Of a DNA stretch of 64,000 nucleotides, positions 39,098-49,900 are shown one piece after another. A program made the translations under genes and the position numbers. Position 1 is the first letter of the stretch. Each line of letters begins with the position of its first letter. The notes beneath the pieces were generated by a model. The model ran no database searches, was not told the DNA's origin, and saw only the letters and a program-made list of their open reading frames with translations. Source of the stretch: Acridotheres tristis (Eukaryota > Chordata > Aves > Passeriformes > Sturnidae); contig CM072906.1 of the NCBI GenBank assembly GCA_037013685.1, forward strand, positions 8,864,001-8,928,000. Direction: 5' to 3'.

Positions 39098-41522
39098 GCA
39101 TAATTACATCAGATTCCCCCTTTGGAATGAATGTGTCTCTGACCCTCTGACTTCTAATTGGTTTTGATCATGTTTAGAACATGTTAAGAAACAGAATTAA
39201 AAATATTACATTTTTGTTTATGGGAAATTCAGGAATGACCAGGCCAATGCAATGCCTCTCATTCACCAAGTGTCTTTCTGCAGGGTAAAGGATGGCTGGT
39301 GTGAGCAAAAGGATAAAACCAAAAGCCAGGTTTCATACAATTACATCCAAACTGGCAGAGCAAATCTATGAGATAGAAGTGAACATAAAAGCAAGTGAAA
39401 TAACATGGACAGAGAGGCAGCAAACAACCTTGCCTAAGGCACAACACCAATGCCAGAATAACTTCAAAGCAGCCACTGAACCAGCACAGGTGACAAACAA
39501 TCTGCATAAAAATAAGTCTAAAGCAGCACTGGCTCCTTTTCCTTCCCTTACTCCCTTCTGCTCTTGCTCATTTCCACTCCTGCATTTTAGGCGTGGAACA
39601 ATGTATAAAAAGGAGAATGCAGCATTTTGGCTACAAGTTTCCTCAAATAAACTCGGCTAAGAGAAGCCCACCACATCAGAAGCTTTATTCTGCCTATTTC
39701 TTTTTGTTTTGCTCATTGTAATTTATAATGAACCTCTTCCACAGTAAGCTGACTCAGGGAAAAACCATTCTGAAAGGCATCAGCTACTGATGAATTGTTT
39801 TTATTAATTAAGTTAGAGAAACAAAAACCACTGTGGTTTTCAGTGCTGCAACTTGCAGCAGAACCCACAAGCTCGGAGGCAGAAAGTGTCAAAGTCACAG
39901 CTCTGCTCTGAACATCTGCTGCATTTATTTACTGAGGGGCTGAAATTCCAGAGACAAGAGGTTTTTTTTCCCCTCTCTTAACCCAAAGATTTGGTCCTTT
40001 GAGCAGCTGCTTTGGACTTAAGAAAGCACCACAAAAGCCACTGCCTTTACTGCATTAAAAACTGAAATAAAGGGTATTAAGCAGAAGTAGCTTTTATATA
40101 CCCTGATATTTGAGAGGTTCAGCCTGCACAGGGCTTTGCTGAAAGAAGAGTGGATGGAAGAAGAGAGTTAAGGAAAGCATTTAATCCTGCTGACTTCCAA
40201 AGACCTTCGGATTTTCCTTTTAAGTTTTAGCAGCCAAGAGATTCAAGTTTTATTTTCCCTCAGGATTTGAGGCTGAGGACATTGAGGAGAATCTCTGGAT
40301 TTTGGGCACCCCGTGGTCCTGGGACATCACACCAGGGAAGGTGGGGTTCTCTTGCTGGGATTTCTTCCCTTAAACATGCAGAAATTAATCATTTTCTATA
40401 ATAAAACTTTGGGATTCCCTTCTTTAAGCTGGAATCCTCTTTGAGTAGTGACATTTTATATCATGAGCCACTACCTTTGGCCATCAGCTCTTCTTCTGCT
40501 CACCCACTTACCACTATTTTATCCAATCTCTCACAGCTTTCATGGAAAGAACAAAAATACCCTAAAATTTGCACATGCAATCGAAAGGAAGTTTATTCAC
40601 ACAGTTAGGACATGCTTTTTCATGCACTGCTGGTTACTGGAAAGTTTCACTTTTGTTAGAGGATAGAAATAAAACAAAACAGGAAGGTGGATATTTTTCT
40701 TACTTATTTCAAGTGTACATATTTTGAGTAATTTTATTTTTTCCCTGTGGCACAGAATAGAGACTCTTCTTGGAGACTGTAATAGCCCTCAGCGTGTTTT
40801 CCACCAAGAATGCAAAAAAGAAACACTTTTGCTGGAGAAGTCATGGAAACTGGTAAATTGAAGACACAAGCCCTCATTGAAAACCTATAATTTTTTAATT
40901 AAATTTACATGTCAGTGGATCTTTTGAGCTTGGCCTGTGTGTTTTTTATAATGTACGTTTCTCGTGCTTTTTCCCATGGGTATTTCTGCACTATTTCCAA
41001 ACTGGGATTACTCAAGTTGAAGTGTGATAAAGGGCACATTATAGTTATATTAAGCAAAATAGGGAGGAGAAAGCTTTTCCATAGTGCAAAGAAAGCTGTT
41101 CTCCAAGCCTCATTTCTGCTAACAAGCAGAGCAAGGCAACCACTCAGCTAGAAACTGCTGCCATCAAATCAACGCTTTGTCTTGAGAAAAGGGGGCGATT
41201 TATTCCATCCCATTCTGCTTTCTGCTGAAAAAAAATAAAGGTTGTCTGCTCCAGAATCAGTTAAGTCTTGCTCTGGGGTATCGTGAAAAACATGTTGTGA
41301 GCACCAGAACAAGAGGGGGAAGCCGTGTGCTGTGCACGGGTGTAAGTGGGGCGATGCTGTTTGGATTTGTGGATTTGGTTCCCTGCCCTTCCCAGCGCTT
41401 TCACAGCCGTGTTTGTTCCTCCTCACAGCTCCCCTGAAAGATGCAGGGGCTTGCTCAGTGCCTGGCCCACATCAGGAGGGTTTGTCACCAGTGCTGCAGC
41501 CACAGACAGGCAGCAGCTGGAT
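39098..41522. other. Non-coding stretch, no recognisable gene
   Basis: No exon, RNA gene or transposon was recognised. A GC-richer segment at 41320-41520 leads into the purine array. Frames that begin in this segment continue as artefacts through the array. Confidence 0.55.
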
Positions 41523-42272
41523 GGGGAAGGGAAGGGAAAGGAAAAGGGAAAGGGAAAGGGAAAGGAAAAGGAAAGGAAAGGAAAAGGAAAAGGAAAAGGA
41601 AAAGGAAAAGGAAAAGGAAAAGGAAAAGGAAAAGGAAAAGGAAAAGGAAAAGGAAAAGGAAAAGGAAAAGGAAAAGGAAAAGGAAAAGGAAAAGGAAAAG
41701 GAAAAGAAAGGAAAAAGGAAAGGAAAGGAAAGGAAAAAGGAAAAAAGAAAGGAAAAAGGAAAGGAAAGGAAAAAGGAAAAAGGAAAGGAAAAAGGAAAGG
41801 AAAAAGGAAAGGAAAAAGGAAAGGAAAGGAGAAAGGAAAGGAAAGGAAGGAAAAGGAAAAGGAAAAGGAAAAGGAAAAGGAAAAGGAAAAGGAAAAGGAA
41901 AAGGAAAAGGAAAAGGAAAAGGAAAAGGAAAAGGAAAAGGAAAAGGAAAAGGAAAAGGAAAGGAAAAGGAAAAAGGAAAGGAAAGGAAAAAGGAAAGGAA
42001 AGGAAAGGAAAGGAAAGGAAAGGAAAGGAAAGGAAAGGAAAGGAAAGGAAAGGAAAGGAAAGGAAAGGAAAGGAAAGGAAAGGAAAGGAAAGGAAAGGAA
42101 AGGAAAGGAAAGGAAAGGAAAGGAAAGGAAAGGAAAGGAAAGGAAAGGAAAGGAAAGGAAAGGAAAGGAAAGGAAAGGAAAGGAAAGGAAAGGAAAGGAA
42201 AGGAAAGGAAAGGAAAGGAAAGGAAAGGAAAGGAAAGGAAAGGAAAGGAAAGGAAAGGAAAGGAAAGGAGGG
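41523..42272. repeat. 750-nt pure purine array of GGAAAA and GGAAA repeats
   Basis: There is no C or T on the plus strand from 41523 to 42272. The array has a clear internal order. It opens with GGGAAA-like units (to about 41579). A homogeneous GGAAAA hexamer block follows (about 41580-41705, roughly 21 copies). Next is a mixed zone of GGAAA, GGAAAAA and GGAAAAAAG variants (to about 41849). A second GGAAAA block runs to about 41960 (roughly 18 copies). After a short mixed junction there is a homogeneous GGAAA pentamer block from about 41988 to 42269 (about 56 copies). Reading frames of 267-340 codons on both strands arise from it; they are Lys/Glu/Gly/Arg or Phe/Leu/Ser/Pro repeats, not proteins. 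Such mirror-symmetric purine tracts can form triplex H-DNA. Confidence 0.98.
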
Positions 42273-43024
42273 CACGTCGGCTCAGAGCGGCAGAAAAGGT
42301 TTTTCACAGCAGCTATTTGCAACCCTCCAAGGAGCTGCAGAGGCTGCCCATTAAAACCCTGTTAAAACACTTCTGATGTTGTCAGCAGTGGAGAGCTGAA
42401 ATAGCAGAGTGATCACTGAGATACTATCTGCCTCAAGCAGTTCAGTGGTACTGTCAATAATATGAGCAAGAAGGTACAAGATGAGCAACAACCTAATTCC
42501 TGCATCAAAATTTCATAAACTCCCTCAGCTGGTAAACACTAGAGATGTGGGCAAACACGGGCCAGCCAATAAACCACCCAGAAAAGGTGACCTCTGCTCC
42601 GAAATCTTTCCCAAAAGCTTTGAAGCTTTAAGTTAATTTACACTTTGAAAGCAAAGCAGAGTGGTGCTGAGGGGAGGGCTGAGGGGATGCCTCTCCCATC
42701 AGAGCTCCCCAGCTGCTGCTCAGCTCCACGCTCCTGACAGTGCCCAAGGAAAAAAAAAAAACACAGCACCACTTTCAGGCATACACCCTTCCAAATATCC
42801 CATCCTATAGTTTCTCCCCATTTTCACCTGCTTTCATTTTTGATTTTTCTCCAGCATTAATTCCTTGGGATAATTTTTGCAAGTGTGGCCTTAACAGGGA
42901 TGAAAACTTGCCACTTCTTGAGGAAAGTGATGCCTTGTTTGAAAACAGACCCCCTGATTTGCCAGGGCACTAAAACTGGGAGTAATGACAGCAGAATCAT
43001 CGACTTCTCTGCTACTCTGTGCTC

Positions 43025-43111
43025 GTGAGTAAGTGCTACTCACAGTGAGTAATGGCTGGAGAAACAGGGCATGGTGGAGAGTTATTTATAAATACAGTAG
43101 CCACTGAGTAA
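43025..43111. promoter_or_regulatory. TGAGTAA motif cluster (AP-1-like)
   Basis: GTGAGTA (43025-43031) and TACTCAC (43037-43043) form a 7-bp inverted repeat with a 5-base spacer. GTGAGTAA recurs at 43045-43052 and TGAGTAA at 43105-43111. TGAGTAA differs by one base from the AP-1 core TGAGTCA. Three direct and one inverted copy within 87 bp is notable, but binding is only a possibility. Confidence 0.3.
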
Positions 43112-45035
43112 GAGCTTAGCTATGAATTCACTGCTCTGGCTACAATTTCGTGAGAAAACCAACACAGCCAGCTTTTGGTTTTCCAGTTTTAAAAGCTATA
43201 CACACACTGTAAACTAGCAGAAGTAATTCAGGAAGGATTGGGGTGGTTATTTATAAAACAGCCATAAAAGCAGAGATGCTTTAGTTCCTTAGGTGCTTCC
43301 TCAGGGTGGCTTTGGCAGGCAGGGAAACTCCTAGACTTGGCTTAAACCAGTCTCAGATGCTTCCCCCTTTTTATGGAATAAATATCCACTGCAGAGAGCC
43401 AAAAGCCAGAGCCTGCTGGAAATCAAGCAAAGAATTTTCTGTCACCTGCTCAGCAGTGCTGGGTTTAGGGGTCAGAATAACCCTCCACTTTTTAATAGGA
43501 AGGGTCTCAGAACAAACTCCAGCAGAGATCCAGCATGCTGAGGAAAATCTCTGAATTGTTTCTGTCAGCCCAGAATGAAGCAAAGGAATAATAACTTACT
43601 TAGGCATTAAAAAAAAAGGAAAGGATTGGGAAAACAGTGGGATAACAGGGTCAAGCTCACCACTCTCCTGAATTTCCTACACGGGAACACGTGATTTCCC
43701 TGTGCACCCTGCAGAATAAATGGATATTTTCCAACTCCCACATTACAGGTCATGGCTTCCTGGTGCTAATTTGGATTCTGCTGAGCAACTTTTTATCGAC
43801 TGGAGTTTGAAGAGCAAGAAGGCACAGTGAGAGACTCTGGGCTGGGCACTGGGTATTTGAAGGCTGGTTTACAGAAAACTCTGCTTTTTTACCCCACAAG
43901 GACTCACATGGCTCAGATTTGGGATGGAAGCAGGCACTTGGAAAACCAGAAGGAACAATTCCCCAATTTAATTCTGAATTGTAAACACAAAAGGGATGGT
44001 TTCTTAGGGGATTTTTAAACCAACTGCCAGCTTTACTATCTGCTGTACTTCCAGTTTGGAGGGTCCAAGGGGGAAGTTTTCACCTTGACACACAAGTTAT
44101 CAAACAGCTCTCCCATTTTTTGGCAGGGATTTGGTTATTTTAGTGCCACTGAGCCCTTTGCAAGTGGCCAAACTTCCTCTTGGACAAGCCCTGAGCTCAG
44201 ATGGAGCCACCTGAAAAGTCTGATTAAAAACTTAGAAATCCTAAAACTAAGCACCTTGTACTTTTTCTGACTTTAATTGAGTTGTCTTTTCCCCTCTCCT
44301 TATCTACAAGAAAATTAAAACCATTCAGTGCTGGAGAGAAGGAATACAAAGAGTAAAGACAACCTCATTCTCTGGCTCTCAGGAGCCTGAAGTTAAATAC
44401 CTGCCTTTGTACAAAACTGTTCCCCTTCTTTTATTAGCTAAATATTGTGGCACCAGAGCACGAAGAATAAAATTACAACCATTTGAGATGAGTGTAACTT
44501 TTACAAGAGTCAGATATCCCCAACAAGCTGGCAGTCAATAACCCAGCACAAATTAACTCTGGCAAATAATAGGTGTGTTGACCCTAAATTCATGAGGCAA
44601 TAAAACCTACCAACAGCCCGTTGTTTTTAAAATACTCAGGCACTTCTCCAAGACAATATCGTTTTTGTTTGGGAGCAAGAAGATCATTAATTAGGAAAGC
44701 TTTTAAAGGAAGTTTTAGTATCATTAGCAAAAGCTAATGGGAAAATAAATTAAGTTACAACATCTGACACCAAGCTTGGAAAAGAAAGGCACTAAAAACC
44801 CAAAGCTGCTTTACATGTCCCAAGAATTGCACCCTTCTCCACAGACCTCCATAACCACAATTAAAAAAATTAAATTTTCTCAATTTCTTACTGCATTTTG
44901 AGTTAGACACACGTTGCTGCCAACACACTGCAGTCCCAGAGATATAATTTGAACCAACTTTGTTCACCCCTCCAGCTCCACCACAGTGAAAATACACTCA
45001 CAAACACAATCCAGCAAACTGTTCTAAATTTGCTC

Positions 45036-45053
45036 TTTTTTTTTTTTTTTTTT
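45036..45053. repeat. T18 homopolymer
   Basis: Eighteen consecutive T residues. An A15 tract lies 116 bp downstream at 45170-45184, so the two form a loose inverted pair. Confidence 0.93.
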
Positions 45054-45169
45054 CTGAAAGCTTTTCAAGAATAGTAAAGCTCAGGTAGAGTTGTCCTGTT
45101 GTAAGTTCTTGTGCGAATTCTTATTCCTTGAAGAAAAACAAATTTTCTAAATATTTTGAGATTCTGTTT

Positions 45170-45184
45170 AAAAAAAAAAAAAAA
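45170..45184. repeat. A15 homopolymer
   Basis: Fifteen consecutive A residues followed by TTAAAT. It may pair with T18 at 45036-45053. Confidence 0.93.
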
Positions 45185-45239
45185 TTAAATAATACGCCAT
45201 GAAAGGTGGCTTAAAATATTTTCTGGCTTGGAGGAGAAT

Positions 45240-45440
45240 TTTCTTGTCCCTTGCCCTGGATGCTTTGCTCAGAGACGCCACAATGTCTGTCAAACAATTG
45301 TTGCATACCAAGGAAGGCACATAATGACATTGTCCATTATTTCTACCATGTCAGCTGAGGAATTATGAAAGATTTATATCTATTTCATATTAAAACTATT
45401 TAGTAAATGTCACATAGCACAGCAAAAAATAAAAAAAAAA
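45240..45440. promoter_or_regulatory. Possible conserved element with palindromic SOX-type site
   Basis: The block carries the palindrome AACAATTGTT (45293-45302), which is two facing ACAAT SOX-type half sites overlapping a CAATTG E-box-like core. Nearby are CCACAATGTC, GACATTGTCCATTA and GGAATTATGAAAG. SOX proteins recognise AACAAT/ATTGTT. Tissue and target are unknown and conservation was not tested. Confidence 0.3.
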
Positions 45441-47149
45441 CCACACGGGCACGTTATTGAGAGGGCAGCAGGCTCAGCACAGAGCTCTCAAGGATGCCCA
45501 ACCTGAGCAGACTCTGCAAAGCAAAGGGTTTGTGTGGCCATAAAACCCTACAGTGACACAACCTTTTCCTGGTTTTCTAGGAAAACAGAAAACACAGACT
45601 TTAAATATTAAGTAATTTAAAAAGGAAGGTGTGCAGAAAGTAAAATTAAATATTAATAACAGAAAAAAAATTTGGAAAATTAACTGAGGCAAAATTAAAA
45701 CTGCAGCATCTCAGGACATCAAACCCCTGTTGCTGGACAGGCTGCCTAATTTTACCAAATTTTCCTCTTCCCTTTTGCTTCAAGCTTTGCTTCTATGAGA
45801 AGTCAAGTAATTAACTTGCCAGGGGAAGAAACTTTCCTCTTTGATACCTTTACATTGGTGTAAATCAAAATTCTCCAAAATGCTGGTGCAAGCCCCAGAG
45901 GGGAGATCCTGGTGTGTGGAGCCCACCTCAAATCCAGCCTGAGCTGCACCAGGTTCCTCCTGCTGGGATGGAGTTTATCCACAGGAAATAAGAAGGGAAA
46001 ATTCATGCTCAGCTGCTTAATGGGAACTGACGTGGCCTCTCCAGAGAGGGAGAAACTTTGGATGTCAGGCAGGTTAGCACAGGGCAAGCAGACGGTCAAT
46101 AAAATATTCAATAAAGGACTCTGATATGATAGATCTAATATTGTGGAAAAAGGCAGAAGATTTTTTATTTATTTATTTATTTATTTGGGGGGGGATAAAA
46201 TAAGTTGAAAATGGTGGTTAAAATGGTCTATACAATATTAACCTCCTAAAGCTTGAAAACAATTGTGGCTGGGTTTTGAACTTGTTAGAAAAGGTAAAAG
46301 CAACTAAAAGGTCGTGTAGCACATGATACATTTCTAGGCACGGGCAAAATGGGTAATTCAGAACAAGGGCACTGCAGTTTTTACAAAAGCTGTTAAAAAT
46401 TATTTCAAAATAGATCTTTAATTGTTAAAAAATAAAAAAGAAAAGAGTATCTACTGATCACCAAATCCACAGGATGCTCAGGAAAACAAGAACAAACCTG
46501 ACCTGAGTCCCTGGGCTTGCTCCTCTCCTCCCCAGCAGATCTAAGCTGCTCTCGTGTTCCCAAGCTGGATTCCAACCAGAATTCCTCTCTGAGCATCTCT
46601 CCCACACCAGCTCTCTCCTGCCCTGCAGTTTTGCCCCCACATCACCAGACTGGAGGGGTTGGTAGGAAACCCCTGGAGGGATCAGGGAGCAGCAGCCTGT
46701 GAGCAGGGAATCCCTGCAATCATTCTAATGAAGCTAAATCTCGGAGTTTACATAAAAGCAAAATTAAATCAAGCACAGGAGTGGATTGGAAAGAAATGCA
46801 CCAGGAGATGGATAAAGTTAATCACGTTTAGTGAAGGCTGATGCTGACCTACACAGCCTTGCCTCGGACATCCCCTGGACTTGCTGAAATTTTATTATTT
46901 GGGAACACAGAGCACACAGGGCTGCAGCAGCTGCCCCTGAATTCCTGCAGTGCTTTATGTGTGCAGGGAAATCCCAGCTCAGCCCTGCAGCAGCACTGCC
47001 GAGTTCAGGGGTGGGAATGCAGGAAAGCAGGGCTGGGGATTGTCCTTTGGGGATTCCCAAAGTCTGGCCCTGCCCTTCAAACCTTGCACTCAGGGAAAAA
47101 CTTCACCCCAGTAAAATAATGAGAGCAAAATGTCACTGTTACATTCTAG
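45441..47149. other. Non-coding stretch with TTTA/G8 tract
   Basis: Apart from the repeat at 46161-46194 nothing is identifiable. Several 60-100 codon frames on both strands have no domain. Confidence 0.55.
46161..46194. repeat. (TTTA)n followed by G8
   Basis: About six TTTA units (46161-46186) abut eight G residues (46187-46194), an abrupt change of composition. Confidence 0.95.
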
Positions 47150-47312
47150 TAGAGAATCGCTGAGGTTGGAAAAGCCCTCTAAGATCATCAAGCCCAACAG
47201 TTCCACTGCCAAAGCCAGCAGGAACCCACGTCCCCAAGTGCCACATCCACACAGCCTTTAAATCCTGCTGGGATGGGGACTCCACCACTGCTGGGCAGCT
47301 GTGCCAGTGCTC
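47150..47312 (-). mobile_element. CR1 LINE, 3' fragment, minus strand
   Basis: Reverse complement of a CR1 end: 'GAGAATCGCTGAGGTTGG', 'AAAAGCCCTCTAAGATC', 'ATCAAGCCCAACAGTTCC', 'CCCCAAGTGCCACATCCAC' and 'GGGGACTCCACCACTGC'. The recognisable match fades after about 47312. It is of the same kind as the copy at 8650-8826. Confidence 0.92.
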
Positions 47313-49135
47313 TCACATATTCACATGAAGCCCCAAAATCTCCTCTGTGGCCTGGCAGGAGCCAAAATTCTGGCACACACGAGCTGCTGGGTGTTTTGGG
47401 GATGTACCCAGCCCATGGGCCCCATTTTGACTATTGGAGTTCTATCTGACACTTATAATTTAAGAAATTGAGTTGTACTTCCCAAAAAGCAGTGCTGGAG
47501 CAAATATATCCTTTTAACTCCTTTTGCTTTAACCAGTATCAGCTACACAAACCACACAGTCTCCTGATGAAGGAGTAAAAGATTAGGATATGAATCTGTC
47601 AAGTTTGGAATATTTTTTTCTGTACAGCTCTGTTAAATCACTGCAGACAGTAACGCTTCAGTATGTTCTGAGAATAGCTCATTTGTTCTTTATTTCAGTG
47701 TTACAGAAAAGATTATTTGCAGCTATTCACTTCCTTACAAAATATTCAGATTCTTCAATGAAAAGCGTTTCCCACATTGTGGAGCCACCCACACAGCTCC
47801 ATTTGAACGTGAATGAAAAGCTCTGCTTGATGCTGCTGAATATGTTAACCTCTCCTAGATCCCCAGCCCTGGTGAGCCACTCTGCTCCTGCAACTGCACA
47901 AGGAACAGCCTGGAAAACAAGCTGGATTCTGTTGATTTCAGACAAATAAAGACAACAAAGGCATCAGATGATTATGACTGAAATATCCTAATCTGTGCCC
48001 GAAGTTGTTTCATTTCTGGCAAACTAACCCCGAATTTCAGCTTACTAAGAATTCATTTTAATGTGCAACAGATCATAATTAGTAATGGGATATGAAACAT
48101 TTTCCTGTCTACTTTGGGCTGCTGGTGTCAGCTTTGCCCAGTTTTAACTCAATCAGAAACCATCCCAGTTAATGAGCAGTCAGTGGTCAGTGTGAAGCAG
48201 CCTGGTGGTTGAAGTCCTTTCCCCAATCACACTGTCCCAATTAGCACTCCCAGAGCAACCTAAACCAAATTTTTGAGGGAACATCTGTTCCAATCCTTAC
48301 ATCTTTGTTGGAAGAGTGCAGTTTGCACTGTAGTGCTGCTTTGTGAAATGTCACCTTGGCTTGGTGCCACCCTGACACCCCATCAAGCTCGTGTGTGACA
48401 CTCGGGTGAGGACAGAGGGACAGGAACTCAGGCTGAGTGAACAACTCCCAGAGCAGCTCCTTCCAAACCACCTAAACCCCCTGTGTGCTCCCTCCCATTC
48501 ACTGAATGGCTTTAAACCTGAACTACACCTCTGGTTTTGGCCTCATCTGCACGAGGACCTCGCTGTGGCCACACCAGGGTCACCAGTGTCCCCACAGAAC
48601 GTCCAACACTCTGAGCTCCTCCACGTGCAGCCAACAGCCAGAAGGCCACCAGCCTGCTACCTCCCCAGCCACCATGGACATGGACTGCCAGGATGAGCCC
48701 ATCCAGAGTGTTCAAATAACCCAAACACATCAAACCACCCTCGGAATTTGACCAAATGTTCTGCAGTCTCTTGTTCTCCTAAGCGCAGCATGACCTGGAC
48801 ATCAGCTCTTTAAAAAAACTTCAATTTTCCTGCCTCCCCTACTCACACATCCCTGAATGGGAATCCCAAGGAAGTGCACGAGGCTTAGGTATCACTTTTC
48901 CCTTCCCATCATCCTGTTTCACTGGGAAATCTGACTCTCCCATCTGTCCCTCCCCTCCTGCCCCATCTGGTGACATGAACAGGGGCTGACGCTGCAGCAC
49001 TTCAAGGGATCACTAAAAGAAATAGCAGAGCTCTGAAGAAAGTCAGAGGGAAAAAAAAAAAAAGAAAAAGAAAAAAAAAGGAAAGAGAAAGAAAGAGTTG
49101 CTCTTCTTTGAGAGCTGGCTGGAGTGCAGGGCTAT
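47313..49135. other. Non-coding stretch, no recognisable gene
   Basis: Nothing identifiable. A GC-richer zone at 48360-48720 has overlapping frames on both strands without domains. A 53-nt purine run lies at 49045-49097 (A-rich with GAAA units). Confidence 0.55.
49045..49097. repeat. 53-nt A-rich polypurine tract
   Basis: Only A and G occur from 49045 to 49097, with A-runs broken by single G and a GAAAGA end. It borders the candidate regulatory block downstream. Confidence 0.93.
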
Positions 49136-49900
49136 CTTCATAAATAGACAGGAAACAGAAAAGACTAATGTTGGGCAGATGACAGATCTCTGAATTCAGT
49201 TAACTGGCCTTCAAGATATGAACTGTTCTATTAAACATAGAGGCATTATGTTGGTCATCCACTTTAAGCCCAAGAGTGATTAAAATGCTGGCAGAAAATA
49301 AAAACTGGCTATTGAAGAGCTTGCCCCGAGGTCCTAATTTCAAATCAAATTTTACAGCGCCGCACAGGAACAATGGCAGCCCAGTACTCCAAGTCTTCTT
49401 TTTGTCACTTTGTACAAAGAAACCCCCTCAAACTCTCTCAAAGAACAATGGCCCCTCTAGATTCACAACTACGCCAAGAATGGGCTCAAACCATACAAAA
49501 ACACATTTTAAAAATACATTTTACACTGCCCTTGACATTTGAGATAAATAGAAGCCAATGCATTGAAATTCCAAGTATTTTTTATATCCTTTCACAACGT
49601 GAATTTTTTATTTTCTCCAGTCTACTTGATCTTTGACATTCTGGCCTCTGCAAGAGAAGGACACAGCAGAGCAGTCAAAGAAATTAATTATGCAGATAAT
49701 TGCATTTTATTAAAATGATTACTGTAGCAGGGAACGCCACAAACGACAGCGACACTGCCCTGGCCCCCTGAAGAAATCAAGAGGACACAAACAGCTCATT
49801 TTTAATTGAAAAACTTCTCAGCTATTAACATTTAATTATCTGTTACCGATATATGGCACGAAGTTTAATTAGCATTTTTCTATACGTCAGGTTCTCAGTA
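49136..49900. promoter_or_regulatory. Best candidate conserved regulatory block
   Basis: About 765 bp without repeats and rich in developmental-type motifs. AACAATGG, a strong SOX-type sequence, occurs twice in the same orientation at 49369-49376 and 49444-49451, exactly 75 bp apart. ATGCAGATAATTGCAT at 49690-49705 is an ATGCA/TGCAT inverted repeat around a TAAT core, resembling POU/octamer plus homeodomain sites, flanked by TTAATTA. Further on are TTAATTATCTG and GTTTAATTAGC (about 49830-49875). Scattered CpGs persist in AT-rich context. Known SOX and POU proteins co-bind many vertebrate enhancers, but here function and target are inference; an 88-codon frame inside it is not convincing. Confidence 0.38.

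Larger units (their letters stand above)
42273..45239. other. Non-coding stretch with one motif cluster
   Basis: No gene or transposon recognised. It contains the TGAGTAA motif cluster at 43025-43111, listed separately, and T18 at 45036-45053 and A15 at 45170-45184. Confidence 0.55.

Noticed and set aside
41332..42365. Frames of 267-340 codons on both strands
   Set aside because: They translate the polypurine array into Lys/Glu/Gly/Arg or Phe/Leu/Ser/Pro repeats in several frames at once; no domain and no splice context.
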